Positions 34,297 through 43,795 are shown, numbered from the stretch's first letter. The stretch is 64,000 nt of DNA from Planctomyces sp. SH-PL62 (GCA_945893045.1 CAMDEA010000023.1:1-64000), one strand, 5' to 3'. The notes: generated from the letters alone by a model not told the origin. Made by a program: numbers and translations.

Positions 34297-35304
34297 CTAT
34301 TTCTTCTCAACAACCCAAATGTTGCGGAAGCGAATCGGGTTGCCGTGATCTTGAATGTAGATCGGGCCGGGTTCCGCACCTTCAGCGACAGGTGCGGCGG
34401 TAGTGGCCTTCGGTAGCTCGACGTCTTTGTGAATTTGCACGCCGTTGTGCGAGACCGTCAGCTTGGCGTTGGTCGTCTTCTTGCCATCCGCATCGAAGCG
34501 GGCCGCAGTGTAGTCAGCGTCGTAGGTCTGCCAGACCAGCGGCGGCAGGCACATATTCACGTCGGGCTTCTTGATCGTGTAGATCCCGCCGCATTCGTTG
34601 TGCTCGCCAGAGAGGCCGAAGCTGTCGAGGATCTGCACCTCGTAACGGCCCTGCATGTAGCAGCCGGAATTGGCTCGGCCCTGACCGCGGCCAGCCGGCA
34701 CGTACGACAGCAGGAACTCCATGTGCAACGAGAAGTCTTGAAACTTCTGCTTGCTGGTGATGCCTTGCGACATCAGGCCATCGACGAACTTCTTGGGATC
34801 AGTGAAAGCGTCTCCCGACTTACCATCGAACAGCACGACCGCCCCCTCCGGTGCCTTCTTGCCAATCGTTGGGCTTTTGCGATCGACACGCTTCATCTCA
34901 CCCACCGCTTTGCCATCCGAGTTTTTGATGGAGGCAATCCCGTCTTTGATCGTGGCCGAACCCTTTTCACCGTTGAACGTCGCGACGCCGTCCTTCGCGC
35001 TGCCATCGACTTCGACCTTTTCGTTCTTGTCCCAACCAGCGCCCGGCAATCCACCGGCGTACGCCACTGCGTGGAACTTGCCGTCCCCCAGCGCGATCAC
35101 TTGCAGACCCCACTTCTGCTTATCGTCCTGACCGCCGAGCTGCCCTTCGTACTCGCCTTGAATGGCGAAATCGGGATCTTGCTTCGCTTCCTCAACGGTG
35201 ATCGCGGCGATCCCCTTCGAGTCCGCGGCGTTCGCGACCAACCACGCAGACGCGACGACAACGCTGAAACCAAGCAGCACGGCAGGACGAAGGAATGTTC
35301 GCAT
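34297..35304 (-). CDS. secreted DUF1080 (3-keto-disaccharide hydrolase-like) protein
   Basis: From the ATG at 35304 it encodes 335 residues. A Sec signal peptide (LLGFSVVVASAWLVANA) is followed by a segment of about 130 residues (GEYEGQLGGQDDKQKWGLQV) that is common in the longer planctomycete members. The DUF1080 domain covers about residues 150-335, a concanavalin-like beta-sandwich: GAVVLFDGKSGDAFTDPKKF, DFSLHMEFLLSYVPAGRGQG, NSGCYMQGRYEVQILDSFGL, and IYIQDHGNPIRFRNIWV at the end. Members have been linked with hydrolysis of 3-keto-glycosides. It would act in the periplasm. Its promoter must lie in the 388-base gap upstream. Confidence 0.88.
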   Translation of the reverse strand: MRTFLRPAVLLGFSVVVASAWLVANAADSKGIAAITVEEAKQDPDFAIQGEYEGQLGGQDDKQKWGLQVIALGDGKFHAVAYAGGLPGAGWDKNEKVEVDGSAKDGVATFNGEKGSATIKDGIASIKNSDGKAVGEMKRVDRKSPTIGKKAPEGAVVLFDGKSGDAFTDPKKFVDGLMSQGITSKQKFQDFSLHMEFLLSYVPAGRGQGRANSGCYMQGRYEVQILDSFGLSGEHNECGGIYTIKKPDVNMCLPPLVWQTYDADYTAARFDADGKKTTNAKLTVSHNGVQIHKDVELPKATTAAPVAEGAEPGPIYIQDHGNPIRFRNIWVVEKK

Positions 35305-35692
35305 GAGGCAGGCTCCCTGTGAGGTTTTGGAATCGAACCAACGGGGCGGCATTGTGGGTCCAGCGTCTCAAAAAGGCAAAAGGCTGACACGGACCTGATA
35401 CGCCAGTTTTGAAGTTTCGCATTTCGTCGGAAAGGAGACGCAAAATCTTTGTCACGACTTGCTGAGCACTGGCCGAGGCCACTCCGCGCGGCCCTGAGTC
35501 TGATCCACTGGCGACTTGACCAAAGCCAAGCCCCGGCCGAATAACTCGACGCCATCGCGGCAGACCAGACCCTCACCGGGCCAGTCCGCGGTTGGGCACT
35601 CTTGCCTGTCTGTGTTGCACGTGATTGGATGACGAATCTTCAAGACGGCCGAGGGCGGCCATTCTCCGTTCACGTTTTCAGGAGTCATCGTC
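35305..35692. other. 388-base divergent intergenic region
   Basis: It lies between the divergent DUF1080 and SGNH-hydrolase genes and must carry promoters for both. I see no convincing gene, palindromic element or terminator in it. The open frame on the minus strand from 35931 overlaps the SGNH gene and has arginine-rich shadow composition. Confidence 0.5.
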
Positions 35693-36526
35693 ATGCCGAA
35701 GTTTCTTGCCCGCAGCCTGTCTGTCGTTTTGGGAGTGGCCATTCTGTTTTCGGCTGGAACAGATTTCATCCAGGCCGAGCATGAAGGGAAGCTGCAAATC
35801 CTGTTGCTCGGTGACAGCACGACGATCGGGAGTGTCTGCCGTGTGACGCATCGCGATGGGCCGCACTTGGAGGACGTGATTCGTTTGCTGCTGGCGGCCG
35901 AGAAAGATTTGCCGCCGGCCAACGTCCTCAATCAGGGACGCGACGGCGAGTTCATTCACGGACTGCTGACCGGCGGACGCTACGAACGCGAGATCGCCAA
36001 GCTGCCTGGCATTGACTACGTCTTCATTCGTTACGGCTTGAACGACAACAGCAAACGTGAGGACTTCGCGAACAACTTTCCGAAGGACTTCCGCGACTTG
36101 ATTGCTCGGCTGCACAGGGACTTTCCGCAGGCCAAGATCTTTCCGACGACGATCATCCCCTATCTCGCGCCGGAGAATGACACGCGGATCAACGGGCTGA
36201 TCAAGCAAGTCGCCGAAGACGAGAAGCTGCCGCTGTTCGATGTCTACACGCGGTATCAAACGGAACTGACTCACGGGCCGAACATGCTCAACTACCGCCG
36301 CTATGCACTCGATAAGATTCCGGAGCAGCATCGCGAGTGGGTCAAGCCGTTCGTGCAAGGGAACTCGATCGTCGTGATAGACAATCGGCTCGACGCCCAC
36401 TTCCGCGACCTGCCCGGCTGGTTCGGCGACCGGCATCCGAATCTCGCCGGCTATCACGTCATCGGCGATGAAACCGCCAAGTTCCTCGCCAAGCAGATTC
36501 GCGAACGGCCGAAGACTTCCAAGTAA
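35693..36526 (+). CDS. secreted SGNH/GDSL-family hydrolase
   Basis: Encodes 277 residues. A Sec signal peptide (SLSVVLGVAILFSAGTDFIQA) is followed at once by block I, ILLLGDSTTIGS, with the catalytic serine near residue 42. Block II glycine lies in NVLNQGRDGEFIHGLLTGG. Block III is FIRYGLNDN, with the oxyanion asparagine. Block V is GDRHPNLAGYHVIGDE, which supplies the Asp and His of the triad. The family hydrolyses esters of sugars or lipids; here the substrate is unknown, possibly an acetyl group on a polysaccharide. It is divergent from the DUF1080 gene, and both may act on the same exported glycan. A GTAG-type palindromic element follows it. Confidence 0.88.
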   Translation: MPKFLARSLSVVLGVAILFSAGTDFIQAEHEGKLQILLLGDSTTIGSVCRVTHRDGPHLEDVIRLLLAAEKDLPPANVLNQGRDGEFIHGLLTGGRYEREIAKLPGIDYVFIRYGLNDNSKREDFANNFPKDFRDLIARLHRDFPQAKIFPTTIIPYLAPENDTRINGLIKQVAEDEKLPLFDVYTRYQTELTHGPNMLNYRRYALDKIPEQHREWVKPFVQGNSIVVIDNRLDAHFRDLPGWFGDRHPNLAGYHVIGDETAKFLAKQIRERPKTSK

Positions 36527-36548
36527 CGTCCGTCGCTCGAAGCACAAA

Positions 36549-36599
36549 GTCGACGAGTCACTCCGTGACTCGAATCAAGTCACGGAGTGACTCGTCTAC
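36549..36599. repeat. GTAG...CTAC palindromic doublet (degenerate head)
   Basis: The same GAGTCACTCCGTGACTCG core as at 46917 and 54846. The left head reads GTCG instead of GTAG, while the right end keeps GTCTAC. It lies between convergent genes. Confidence 0.85.
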
Positions 36600-36616
36600 T
36601 TTGCGGCATCGCATCG

Positions 36617-37966
36617 CTAGGCAATGAGTCCCGGAATCACCTTGCCGCCGTTGACCAGCGGCACGGGGCGGCCCAGCGGGTCGTCGTATTCGCGGTCGGC
36701 GTCGATGCCGAGCAGCGTATGGATCGTGCGCAGCAGATCGGCCACGCTGATCGGATCGCTAGTCGGATACGCGGCCTGCTTGTCGGTCGAGCCGATGATT
36801 TGGCCGGGCTTCACTCCACCACCGGCGAACAGGATGCACTGGGCCATCGACCAGTGATCGCGGCCCGCTTGCGCGTTCACGCGCGGAGTGCGGCCCATTT
36901 CCCCCATCATCACGACCAGCGTGCTATCGAGCAGGCCGCGTTGTTCCATGTCGGTGATGAGCGCGGCAAACATCTTGTCGGCGGGAGGAATCAGGTCATT
37001 GACCAAGCTGGGGAAGCAATTGAAATGGACGTCCCAACCCGGACCATCAATGCCGACGAATCGGCAACCCGCTTCGATCAAGCGTCGGCCGAGCAACGCG
37101 CTCTGGCCAATCTGCGTCATGCCATAGGCTTCGCGCACGTTGGCGGGTTCCGACTGAATGTCGAACGCCTTGCGAGCTTCCGGCGACGTGATGAGGTCGC
37201 GAGCTTTTTGGTAATAGGTGCTCATCGCGGCGGCTCGGCCGGTACGAGGTTGGCGTTGTTCGAGACCCGCCAGCAGTTTTTGACGCAGCGCGGAACGCTG
37301 GCTCGACACGCCGTCGATCTTGGCGAGGTCGCGGACTTCGAAGTCCGGCTGACTCGGATCGGCCTCAATGACGAACGGAGAGAACTCGGCCCCGAAGAAG
37401 CCCGGTCCGCCGGCCGACATCGGATGCGGCATGTTGATGTATGGCGGCACGGTGCCGCTGCTGCCGAGTTCGCGCGCGACGATTGATCCAAGCGACGGAA
37501 ACAGCTCATTGGTCGGGATCGGATACTCGCCGTCGGCGAACGCGGCGCGCCGGCCGGTCATGACGTAGTGATAACCGGTCGCGTGTCCGTTATCGGCGTG
37601 GCTGTGGCTGCGGACGACGGTGAACTTGTTGGCGATCTTCGCACAGTTCTGGCAGTGCTCGGTGAAGATCACACCTGGCAACGCGGTCGAGATCGGCTCG
37701 AACGGCCCGCGAATCTCGGACGGAGCCTCCGGTTTTGGATCCCACATGTCCTGTTGAGGAGGACCACCTTCCAAAAAAATGAACAGGCACGACTTGGCTT
37801 TCGCCTCGCGGACTCGTTCGGACTTGTTGGCCTCTTCCGCGCGCAGAAGTTGCGGCAGCGTCAGGCCACCGAACAGGCTGGTCGCTCCGAGCCGCAGTGC
37901 GTGCCGTCGAGTCAGGCCGTCGCAGAAACGATGGCCGGAATTGCGAAATGCGAAGTTCAACATCAT
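36617..37966 (-). CDS. Tat-exported DUF1501 protein
   Basis: Encodes 449 residues. The Tat signal is LTRRHALRLGATSLFGGLTL near residues 18-37. The DUF1501 body shows CLFIFLEGGPPQQDMWDPKP, VVRSHSHADNGHATGYHYVM, VGIDGPGWDVHFN, and VVMMGEMGRTPRVNAQAGRD followed by HWS; these are the metal-site-like residues of the sulfatase/phosphatase fold. The protein is exported folded. It pairs with the PSD1 gene at 39182-41668, but here a Uma2 gene and a pseudopilin-like gene lie between them, so the pair is not adjacent as in the first locus. The substrate is unknown. The start follows the Met-Met pair at 37966. Confidence 0.9.
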   Translation of the reverse strand: MMLNFAFRNSGHRFCDGLTRRHALRLGATSLFGGLTLPQLLRAEEANKSERVREAKAKSCLFIFLEGGPPQQDMWDPKPEAPSEIRGPFEPISTALPGVIFTEHCQNCAKIANKFTVVRSHSHADNGHATGYHYVMTGRRAAFADGEYPIPTNELFPSLGSIVARELGSSGTVPPYINMPHPMSAGGPGFFGAEFSPFVIEADPSQPDFEVRDLAKIDGVSSQRSALRQKLLAGLEQRQPRTGRAAAMSTYYQKARDLITSPEARKAFDIQSEPANVREAYGMTQIGQSALLGRRLIEAGCRFVGIDGPGWDVHFNCFPSLVNDLIPPADKMFAALITDMEQRGLLDSTLVVMMGEMGRTPRVNAQAGRDHWSMAQCILFAGGGVKPGQIIGSTDKQAAYPTSDPISVADLLRTIHTLLGIDADREYDDPLGRPVPLVNGGKVIPGLIA

Positions 37967-37987
37967 TCAGACTCCTACAAGTGGTCG

Positions 37988-38647
37988 CTATCTCGTCGGC
38001 CGGCGCAATTGACCGGCATCAAACAACTCTCGAACAGAAACTCGGAATCCCGGTAGTACGTCGCCGCAGTCCAGTTCATCGGCATCGGTCAGCGTTTGGC
38101 AATCCACTTCGGACGTGTAAACGCGCACGACTCGCTCGATAGGATAGAGATACCACACCAACTCGACACTCGCCGCGAAATAGTCTTTGAGTTTCCGCTT
38201 CATCTCGCCGCGCGTATTTCCAGGGCTGATCGCTTCGACTGCGAGGCTGATGGTCCAGTCGGGCATCGGCGTATTCGGGTCCGCATCGGATGGAATGTTG
38301 TCCCACGAAATGAAGGCCACGTCCGGAAACCGAATCTGCTCTTCTTCCAACGAATACGGCCCATCGGCACCGGTCAAGATGCCAAGCGGATTCGTCTCTA
38401 GGTACTTGGCGATTTGAACTCCCAGCCAAAACGCCAATCGCGATTCGCGGTGTCCCATCGCTTTCTCCACCAATACGCCGTCCACGAGTTCGCACAACCT
38501 CTTGTCATCGCCATCGCAGAGTCGCAGTACGTCTTCAGAGGTCGCGGTGCCTGGCGCAGGGTGAGCCAGTACGCGCTCCAACGGGACATCACCTAATCGG
38601 TGGAGCATGTCCGCCAACGAGTCAGATTGTGGAAGAGTCGCGATCAT
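37988..38647 (-). CDS. Uma2-family (DUF820) putative endonuclease
   Basis: Encodes 219 residues. The core matches the PD-(D/E)XK-like Uma2 family: CELVDGVLVEKAMGHRESRL near the start, IRFPDVAFISWDNIPSD, LAVEAISPGNTRGEMKRKLK with the E...K of the active site, and ASVELVWYLYPIERVVRVYT. These genes are abundant in cyanobacteria and planctomycetes and often occur alone; their role is not established. Compared with most members it has an N-terminal extension of 40 residues. It lies 21 bases upstream of the DUF1501 gene on the same strand, so it is likely translated from the same transcript. Confidence 0.88.
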   Translation of the reverse strand: MIATLPQSDSLADMLHRLGDVPLERVLAHPAPGTATSEDVLRLCDGDDKRLCELVDGVLVEKAMGHRESRLAFWLGVQIAKYLETNPLGILTGADGPYSLEEEQIRFPDVAFISWDNIPSDADPNTPMPDWTISLAVEAISPGNTRGEMKRKLKDYFAASVELVWYLYPIERVVRVYTSEVDCQTLTDADELDCGDVLPGFRVSVRELFDAGQLRRPTR

Positions 38648-38750
38648 CGAACGAGGATGTCACCTTTCATTATTTTGCACTGAATACCGGGGGATCAACA
38701 CCGCTGAAAACATGAGAAACGATCTCGCAGATCGAGATAACCTTCATCGA

Positions 38751-39164
38751 TCAATCAGGCCAAATCTCAGACGTCACATCCCAGAGTTCTTCGTCAATGT
38801 TGAGTTTGCCGTCGTCGTCTCGTGTCCGCTGCCGATGAACGATGTCCTGATCCAATCCATCGCCACCGGGTTTACCATCACGTCCGAAGCTTGTCAGTGA
38901 GATGACACCCATCTCATCCACCGAATACAGAAGCGTTCTACCCCATCCGTCAGTGACTTGATTCGTGTGTCCGTCGAGCTTCGGCAGTTCAGACAAATCT
39001 CGCGGATAGTCACGCTGCGATTTCATGTGCATTTGAATTCGCATCATCGTTTCGCCAATCGCCGTTACGGTCATGTCGTCGGGCGGGACAGTCTCGATGA
39101 ACAATCCCACGAGGGCCAACCCAGCGCACATCACAACGACAGAACGAGGTTTCGGAGCGGTCAC
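38751..39164 (-). CDS. GspG-like C-terminal domain protein
   Basis: From the GTG at 39164 it encodes 137 residues. An N-terminal hydrophobic segment (SVVVMCAGLALVGLFIETV) acts as an anchor or signal, and a periplasmic domain follows. VTDGWGRTLLYSVDEMGVIS followed by LTSFGRDGKPGGDG matches the calcium-binding C-terminal part of type II secretion pseudopilin GspG. The prepilin peptidase site (G then FTLIE) is missing, so it is probably not a pseudopilin but a single-anchor protein with the same domain. Such proteins are frequent in planctomycetes. It lies 17 bases downstream of the PSD1 stop. Confidence 0.75.
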   Translation of the reverse strand: MTAPKPRSVVVMCAGLALVGLFIETVPPDDMTVTAIGETMMRIQMHMKSQRDYPRDLSELPKLDGHTNQVTDGWGRTLLYSVDEMGVISLTSFGRDGKPGGDGLDQDIVHRQRTRDDDGKLNIDEELWDVTSEIWPD

Positions 39165-39181
39165 AATGTTTGAAGTCTAAC

Positions 39182-41668
39182 TCAATGGTTGTAGAGAAAC
39201 TCTTTTGTATTCAGCACGGCCCAGAGTACATCTTCGACCGCTTGATGCCGATTCGTTCCGGCGGCCTCGAAGGCGGAGGCCATCAGAGTTTTTTCTTCGG
39301 CGGTGGGGAAGCGGGTGAGAGTGCTCAGGTAGATTTCATCGACCAGTTCGTCGTTGGACTTGGGAGTCGCGGCGAGTTTGCGGGCCAGGCCGTGGCGGTG
39401 GGACAGCTTGGCGTGGACTTCGGGAGAGTTCAGCAGGTGCAACGCCTGCGAGATGCTGGGTTCGTTGCTCCGTTCGCATTCGCAGACGGTGGCTCTCACG
39501 GGGCGGCCGAAGATGCGGAAGAAGTACGACGGCATGCGATTGTCCCAAACTTGGATTGAACGGACTCCGTCGGGCCAGCCGTTGAATTTTTCGGGGACGC
39601 CAGTCGTCTGGCTGATCGCATCGAGCAGCACTTCGGCCGGCAGCGTCTTCGGCCGAGCGTGCGAGAAGTGCTGGCGGTCATCGCGGTTCAGATCAGTCGC
39701 TGATCCGAGCTGATAAGCTCGCGACAGCAGCAGCGTGCGGGTGAACGTCTTGAGGTCGTACTTCACTTCTTTGAGATGCGCTTCGAGCGCGGCGAGCAGC
39801 GGTTCGTTGGTCGCGGGATTTGTCGCGCGGTTGTCGTCGATGGGTTCGACGAGTCCTCGGCCGAAGTAATGCGACCAGAGTCGATTCGCAATCGCCTTCG
39901 TGAAGAACGGGTTGTCGGAGGCGGTCATCCAGTTGGCGAGCACGACTCGGCGGTCGATCACGTTTGTGAAGTCCGCAGTTGTCGCGCCGAGCGCTCGCGC
40001 CGGGACGAGTTCGCCGGTGCGCGGATGCTTCTGATCGGTTCCCGCGCGAGCGACGATCGCATCGGTGCCGTCCGGCAATTTCTTGACCACCGTGCCGGAG
40101 AAGAATCCGGCGAGCCCCGCGTAGTCGTCTTGGCTCCAGCGTTCGCTGGGATGGTGATGACACTGAGCGCACTCGATCCGCACGCCGAGAAACAATTGAC
40201 TGATCGCTCGGCTGGTCACTTCCGGCGAGTCGAGCGATTTGAAGAACGAAGCCGGACTTTCACTTTGTGTCGGTCCTTGAATCGTGAGAATCTCGTGGAC
40301 CATTTCGTTGTACGGTCGGTTCGCCGTGAACTGCTTGCGCAACCAACGAGTCAGCCCGACCGTTCCCTTCGGGGTGATCTTCAGTGTGTCAGCCTTCAAC
40401 AGGTCAGACCATTTCATCGCCCAGTACTCGGCGTACTCCGGGCGTTGCAGCAGGGCATCGACGAGCTTCGCTCGTTTGTCGGCTGACGCATCGCCGATGA
40501 ACGCGCGAGCTTCAGTGGCCGTGGGGAGCGTGCCGATCACGTCGAGGAACGCACGCCGGATGAAGGTCGCGTCGTCGATCGGTTCGCTGGGAGGAATGCC
40601 CAGCCGAGTCAGTTTGTCTAAGACATGCTTGTCGATGAAGTTGTTCTCGGCCGGCCGAACAAAAGTGCTTCCCGGTCGCGGCATCACGGCTCGGCACACA
40701 GCGACGTGTCCGAGATACCGCACGAGAATCGCCGCCTCGCCGGGCACATCGCTGGCTTGCAGCAGGCCGCGCGAATTTACGTCGGCGATGTGCGTGGCAT
40801 TCGAGATGTAATCGGCTTCGACCGTTGCACAGCGTTTGCCGCCGAGGTCGTCGATGGCGGTGACTCGTAACTGTTGCGAGCCGTTCGCCGCGATGACGAC
40901 TTGGGCCGGCTCGACGTCGATGCCGACGATTTGCCGCTCCGCATCTGGCGAGCGGGGCGGCGTCAGCCCCACGGTTGTCGCTGCGTTGTTCGTTGCCACC
41001 GGGGGGCTGACGCCGCCCCGCTCGCCAGTCGCGGTGAATGTCGCACCTTCGGCGATCCAGCGTCGCAAGCGATGTTCGGCCGCGCTGCCGAGTTCAATCT
41101 TCCGTCCGCCGCCATGCGGCACGGTTGCTGTTCCTTTCAGCAGCAAGAGGCTCTTCGCCGGTTCCGTCAACGACACGCGTCGGCCCTTGGCTTCTTTGAA
41201 GAGCGCGTCGTAATCAGCCGCCGCGTCGAAGCCAAACAGGCTGAGTTTGAATCCGTTTTGGCCTTCCGCTTTCCCGTGGCATCCGCCGGCATTGCAGCGT
41301 CCTTTGGTCAGAATGGGGACGACCTCATAACTGAACGAGACGGGCACCGGCTTCTGCAAGCCGGAAACGGTGATCGGCACGTTGAGGGTCTTGTCGCCGA
41401 ACTTCACATTGAGCTGCGTCGTCCCTTCCGTTGCGGGCCGGAGAAGTCCGTCGGCTGCAATGCTGGCAATGGCCGGAGCCGCAATCTCGTAGCGAGCCTC
41501 GCGGGTCACATCGCGTCGCCGCTCGCCATCGACTTCCGTGACGAGGATCTGCTGCGAAGCTTCTGGCCGGTCGAGGGAAATCGTCGTCGGGCTGACCTGC
41601 AACTCTGCCGCGCGGCAGAAGCTTCCCAGCGACAGGACAACCATCACCAAGGTGTTGCGAACGCTCAT
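39182..41668 (-). CDS. PSD1 protein with Ig-like domain (DUF1549-DUF1553)
   Basis: Encodes 828 residues. A signal peptide (LVMVVLSLGSFCRAA) precedes a bacterial Ig-like (BIG2) domain near residues 22-105 (QVSPTTISLDRPEASQQILV). Next comes FSYEVVPILTKGRCNAGGCH, a cytochrome-like CxxxCH variant. A second Ig-like stretch lies near 250-330. DUF1549 follows (NFIDKHVLDKLTRLGIPPSE, YAEYWAMKWSDLLK), then DUF1553 (ANRLWSHYFGRGLVEPIDDN). CAQCHHHP is an additional heme-like motif between them. Residues about 214-241 (GERGGVSPPVATNNAATTVG onward) are encoded by an in-frame palindromic insertion at 40945-41028. It is an exported partner of the DUF1501 protein downstream. Confidence 0.9.
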   Translation of the reverse strand: MSVRNTLVMVVLSLGSFCRAAELQVSPTTISLDRPEASQQILVTEVDGERRRDVTREARYEIAAPAIASIAADGLLRPATEGTTQLNVKFGDKTLNVPITVSGLQKPVPVSFSYEVVPILTKGRCNAGGCHGKAEGQNGFKLSLFGFDAAADYDALFKEAKGRRVSLTEPAKSLLLLKGTATVPHGGGRKIELGSAAEHRLRRWIAEGATFTATGERGGVSPPVATNNAATTVGLTPPRSPDAERQIVGIDVEPAQVVIAANGSQQLRVTAIDDLGGKRCATVEADYISNATHIADVNSRGLLQASDVPGEAAILVRYLGHVAVCRAVMPRPGSTFVRPAENNFIDKHVLDKLTRLGIPPSEPIDDATFIRRAFLDVIGTLPTATEARAFIGDASADKRAKLVDALLQRPEYAEYWAMKWSDLLKADTLKITPKGTVGLTRWLRKQFTANRPYNEMVHEILTIQGPTQSESPASFFKSLDSPEVTSRAISQLFLGVRIECAQCHHHPSERWSQDDYAGLAGFFSGTVVKKLPDGTDAIVARAGTDQKHPRTGELVPARALGATTADFTNVIDRRVVLANWMTASDNPFFTKAIANRLWSHYFGRGLVEPIDDNRATNPATNEPLLAALEAHLKEVKYDLKTFTRTLLLSRAYQLGSATDLNRDDRQHFSHARPKTLPAEVLLDAISQTTGVPEKFNGWPDGVRSIQVWDNRMPSYFFRIFGRPVRATVCECERSNEPSISQALHLLNSPEVHAKLSHRHGLARKLAATPKSNDELVDEIYLSTLTRFPTAEEKTLMASAFEAAGTNRHQAVEDVLWAVLNTKEFLYNH
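40945..41028. repeat. palindromic element inside PSD1 gene, GGCGAGCGGGGCGGCGTCA family, copy 2
   Basis: Perfect 26-base arms at 40945-40970 and 41003-41028. The element is 84 bases, 28 codons, and keeps the frame. The same arms form intergenic copies at 1889-1963 and 47577-47651. The encoded peptide is Gly/Pro/Thr-rich and lies between domains. Confidence 0.92.
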
Positions 41669-41785
41669 GCTGTGAGTACCCCAATTCGGTAGGACGCAAA
41701 CATCGGCTTCCTTTTATGCCTGGCGGCAATCGGCTGCAACATCGCTGTCACTTCCGGCGTCGGGCCTCGATGACGTTTGGGGACG

Positions 41786-43795
41786 TTATTCACGCACGAC
41801 CGTCGTGAAGGTGGGGAGCATCGTTTGCTTGTCGGTCGAGAGATAATACGGCAGCGGCTGGCTGAAGGCGAAACTTTGAAGTTGCTCGAACATGCTTTTG
41901 CGAGCGGCTTCGGCGGTGAATTCCCCTTTGACGCTGATGGTTCTGGGAGCGAACTCAAAAGGGTGTTTCCACAGCGACTCGTTCTGATTGGTGGCCCATT
42001 CGAGGTTGAGCATTGCCTTTGTCCCTACGACGGAAGGCGTAGCACCGCCGCCGATCGGGCCGCGCATGAAGGAATCGAACTTGCCCGCCGCGGCTTCGTT
42101 GTACGAGACCTTGAAGACGACCGATTGATTGTCCGCCAACTCAAAGCCCGCAGCTTCGAGGATCTCGCGGTACGTTCCCTCCAGCGTCTTTTTCGTTTCC
42201 TCGGGAGTTCCAAAGAGGAGCTTTTCGACTTTCACGTCGAGGCTCACCTTTTGGCTCGGCTTAATCAGCGCATCGAGAGAGTTGTTCGTCGACAGCGATT
42301 GAGCCAACGACAAGAACTTCGCATCGAACGGCAGCAGAGAGAATTTCGCCTTGTTCACTTTGCCGCTGATGGTGAGAAATCCGCCGGGCACCGGTAGTCG
42401 GCGATTCGTATTGTCCAGGCTGTATTCGTTCGGGGCCGTGAACAGCGACCACACCAAACGTCCGCTGACGAGATCAATGGCCACGGTTCCGCCTAAGAGC
42501 AACGCGCTGGCGTCGGGGAACCAATCAATCGTTGGGCCTGTGTAGAGCAGGCCGGGCACGAGATTCCTGAAGCTGGCGGGATAACGATGCTCCTGCACTT
42601 CGTTACTGGTCGCGGTGTCGAGCACCACGATCCGGCATACGTTATATCCACCCATCGCGACCGCGATCTTGTCACCCAACGGAGAGAACCCCGCCGCTTC
42701 AACCGAGTCAGTCCCCTTCCCGCTCATCAGTTTTTTCGCGACGAGCTGACAGGTCTGCGTGTCGTAGATCACCAGTTCACCGCGCACCGCTCGCGAATAA
42801 CTGGCGAGGTATCGCCGGCCGTGGCTGAAGACGGCATTGCGCGGTTCCAACAAATTGTCGTCACCAGATTGCAGCAGTTGCTCGCCTGAATTGAGATTAA
42901 ACACGCGCAGTCGATGCGGGGCATTCTTATCCCCCTGTTTACCGGTCGTGATGGTGACGACGCGATCTCCCGGTAGAAAATCGGCGAACGCCAGATTCAT
43001 GCCCGCGACATCAGCTGAGATCTGACGCACGAGCTGACTGGTCTCCAACGACCAGATTTCCAGCTTCGTGTTGTTCTCCTTATCGACGACCTTGCCCAAC
43101 AGGTACTTGCCATCGGAACTCAGCCGCCGCTCGGGCGGGCTCAGCGGTCCGGTCTTGCCATTGAACGTGTGCAGCTTTTGGCCCGTCGTGAGATTCCAAA
43201 CCTGGCCGCCGCGCACTTCGGCTCCAACTTCGAGGTCCATGACGAACGGACTGAGCGACCTTGGAAACAAGACCTCGGAAGCGCTCCCAAAGACGTCCAC
43301 TTTCGCTTTCCATTCTTCTGGCCACTCGATTGGCAGAGCGACCGGGTCAGCTTTGACCGTCCAAGCGACATCAACCGGTGTGCTGGCGGTTGACGCAGCG
43401 GTGCTCGACGTCGGTGTGCCTGGAACACTCGCGGATGACGGAGTCGCTGCGTTGGCATTCGGCAACGCCGGCGCAGCCCCGCTCACGGGTGGTGCGGGCG
43501 GAGCCACATCCGCTGGATTATTCGGCCCTCGCATCGCGAAGAAGAAAAGAACGCCCGCGATGACCAAGAATCCGCCACCGATTCCAATCAGCAGCCACGG
43601 TGTCTGAGACTTAGCGGCCTTCTTCTTTTTCTGACCGGAGGCTTTGCGAGGTCGCGGTGCCGGTTCCGGTTCCTCGTCGTCCGACGGTACGGTGAGCACC
43701 TCTTTGCATCCCGGACATCGCACTCGTTTGCCCGCCTTCTCATCGCTGACGGCAAAGGACTTGGAACACGAGTCACACTTCACGCGAATCGACAT
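41786..43795 (-). CDS. zinc-ribbon, single-helix, beta-propeller-like protein
   Basis: From the ATG at 43795 it encodes 669 residues; the longer frame upstream is not coding in appearance. Residues 1-35 are a zinc ribbon (VKCDSCSKSFAVSDEKAGKR then VRCPGCKEVL), the same type as in the 20-23 kb cluster. A charged linker leads to one membrane helix (LLIGIGGGFLVIAGVLFFFA). The large exported part has propeller-like repeats (VWNLTTGQKLHTFNGKTGPL, SSDGKYLLGKVVD, FSHGRRYLASYS), as in WD40 or quinoprotein-like folds. A final domain of about 150 residues follows (AGFELADNQSVVFKVSYNEA). The function is unknown. It is 117 bases upstream of the PSD1 gene on the same strand. Confidence 0.8.
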   Translation of the reverse strand: MSIRVKCDSCSKSFAVSDEKAGKRVRCPGCKEVLTVPSDDEEPEPAPRPRKASGQKKKKAAKSQTPWLLIGIGGGFLVIAGVLFFFAMRGPNNPADVAPPAPPVSGAAPALPNANAATPSSASVPGTPTSSTAASTASTPVDVAWTVKADPVALPIEWPEEWKAKVDVFGSASEVLFPRSLSPFVMDLEVGAEVRGGQVWNLTTGQKLHTFNGKTGPLSPPERRLSSDGKYLLGKVVDKENNTKLEIWSLETSQLVRQISADVAGMNLAFADFLPGDRVVTITTGKQGDKNAPHRLRVFNLNSGEQLLQSGDDNLLEPRNAVFSHGRRYLASYSRAVRGELVIYDTQTCQLVAKKLMSGKGTDSVEAAGFSPLGDKIAVAMGGYNVCRIVVLDTATSNEVQEHRYPASFRNLVPGLLYTGPTIDWFPDASALLLGGTVAIDLVSGRLVWSLFTAPNEYSLDNTNRRLPVPGGFLTISGKVNKAKFSLLPFDAKFLSLAQSLSTNNSLDALIKPSQKVSLDVKVEKLLFGTPEETKKTLEGTYREILEAAGFELADNQSVVFKVSYNEAAAGKFDSFMRGPIGGGATPSVVGTKAMLNLEWATNQNESLWKHPFEFAPRTISVKGEFTAEAARKSMFEQLQSFAFSQPLPYYLSTDKQTMLPTFTTVVRE

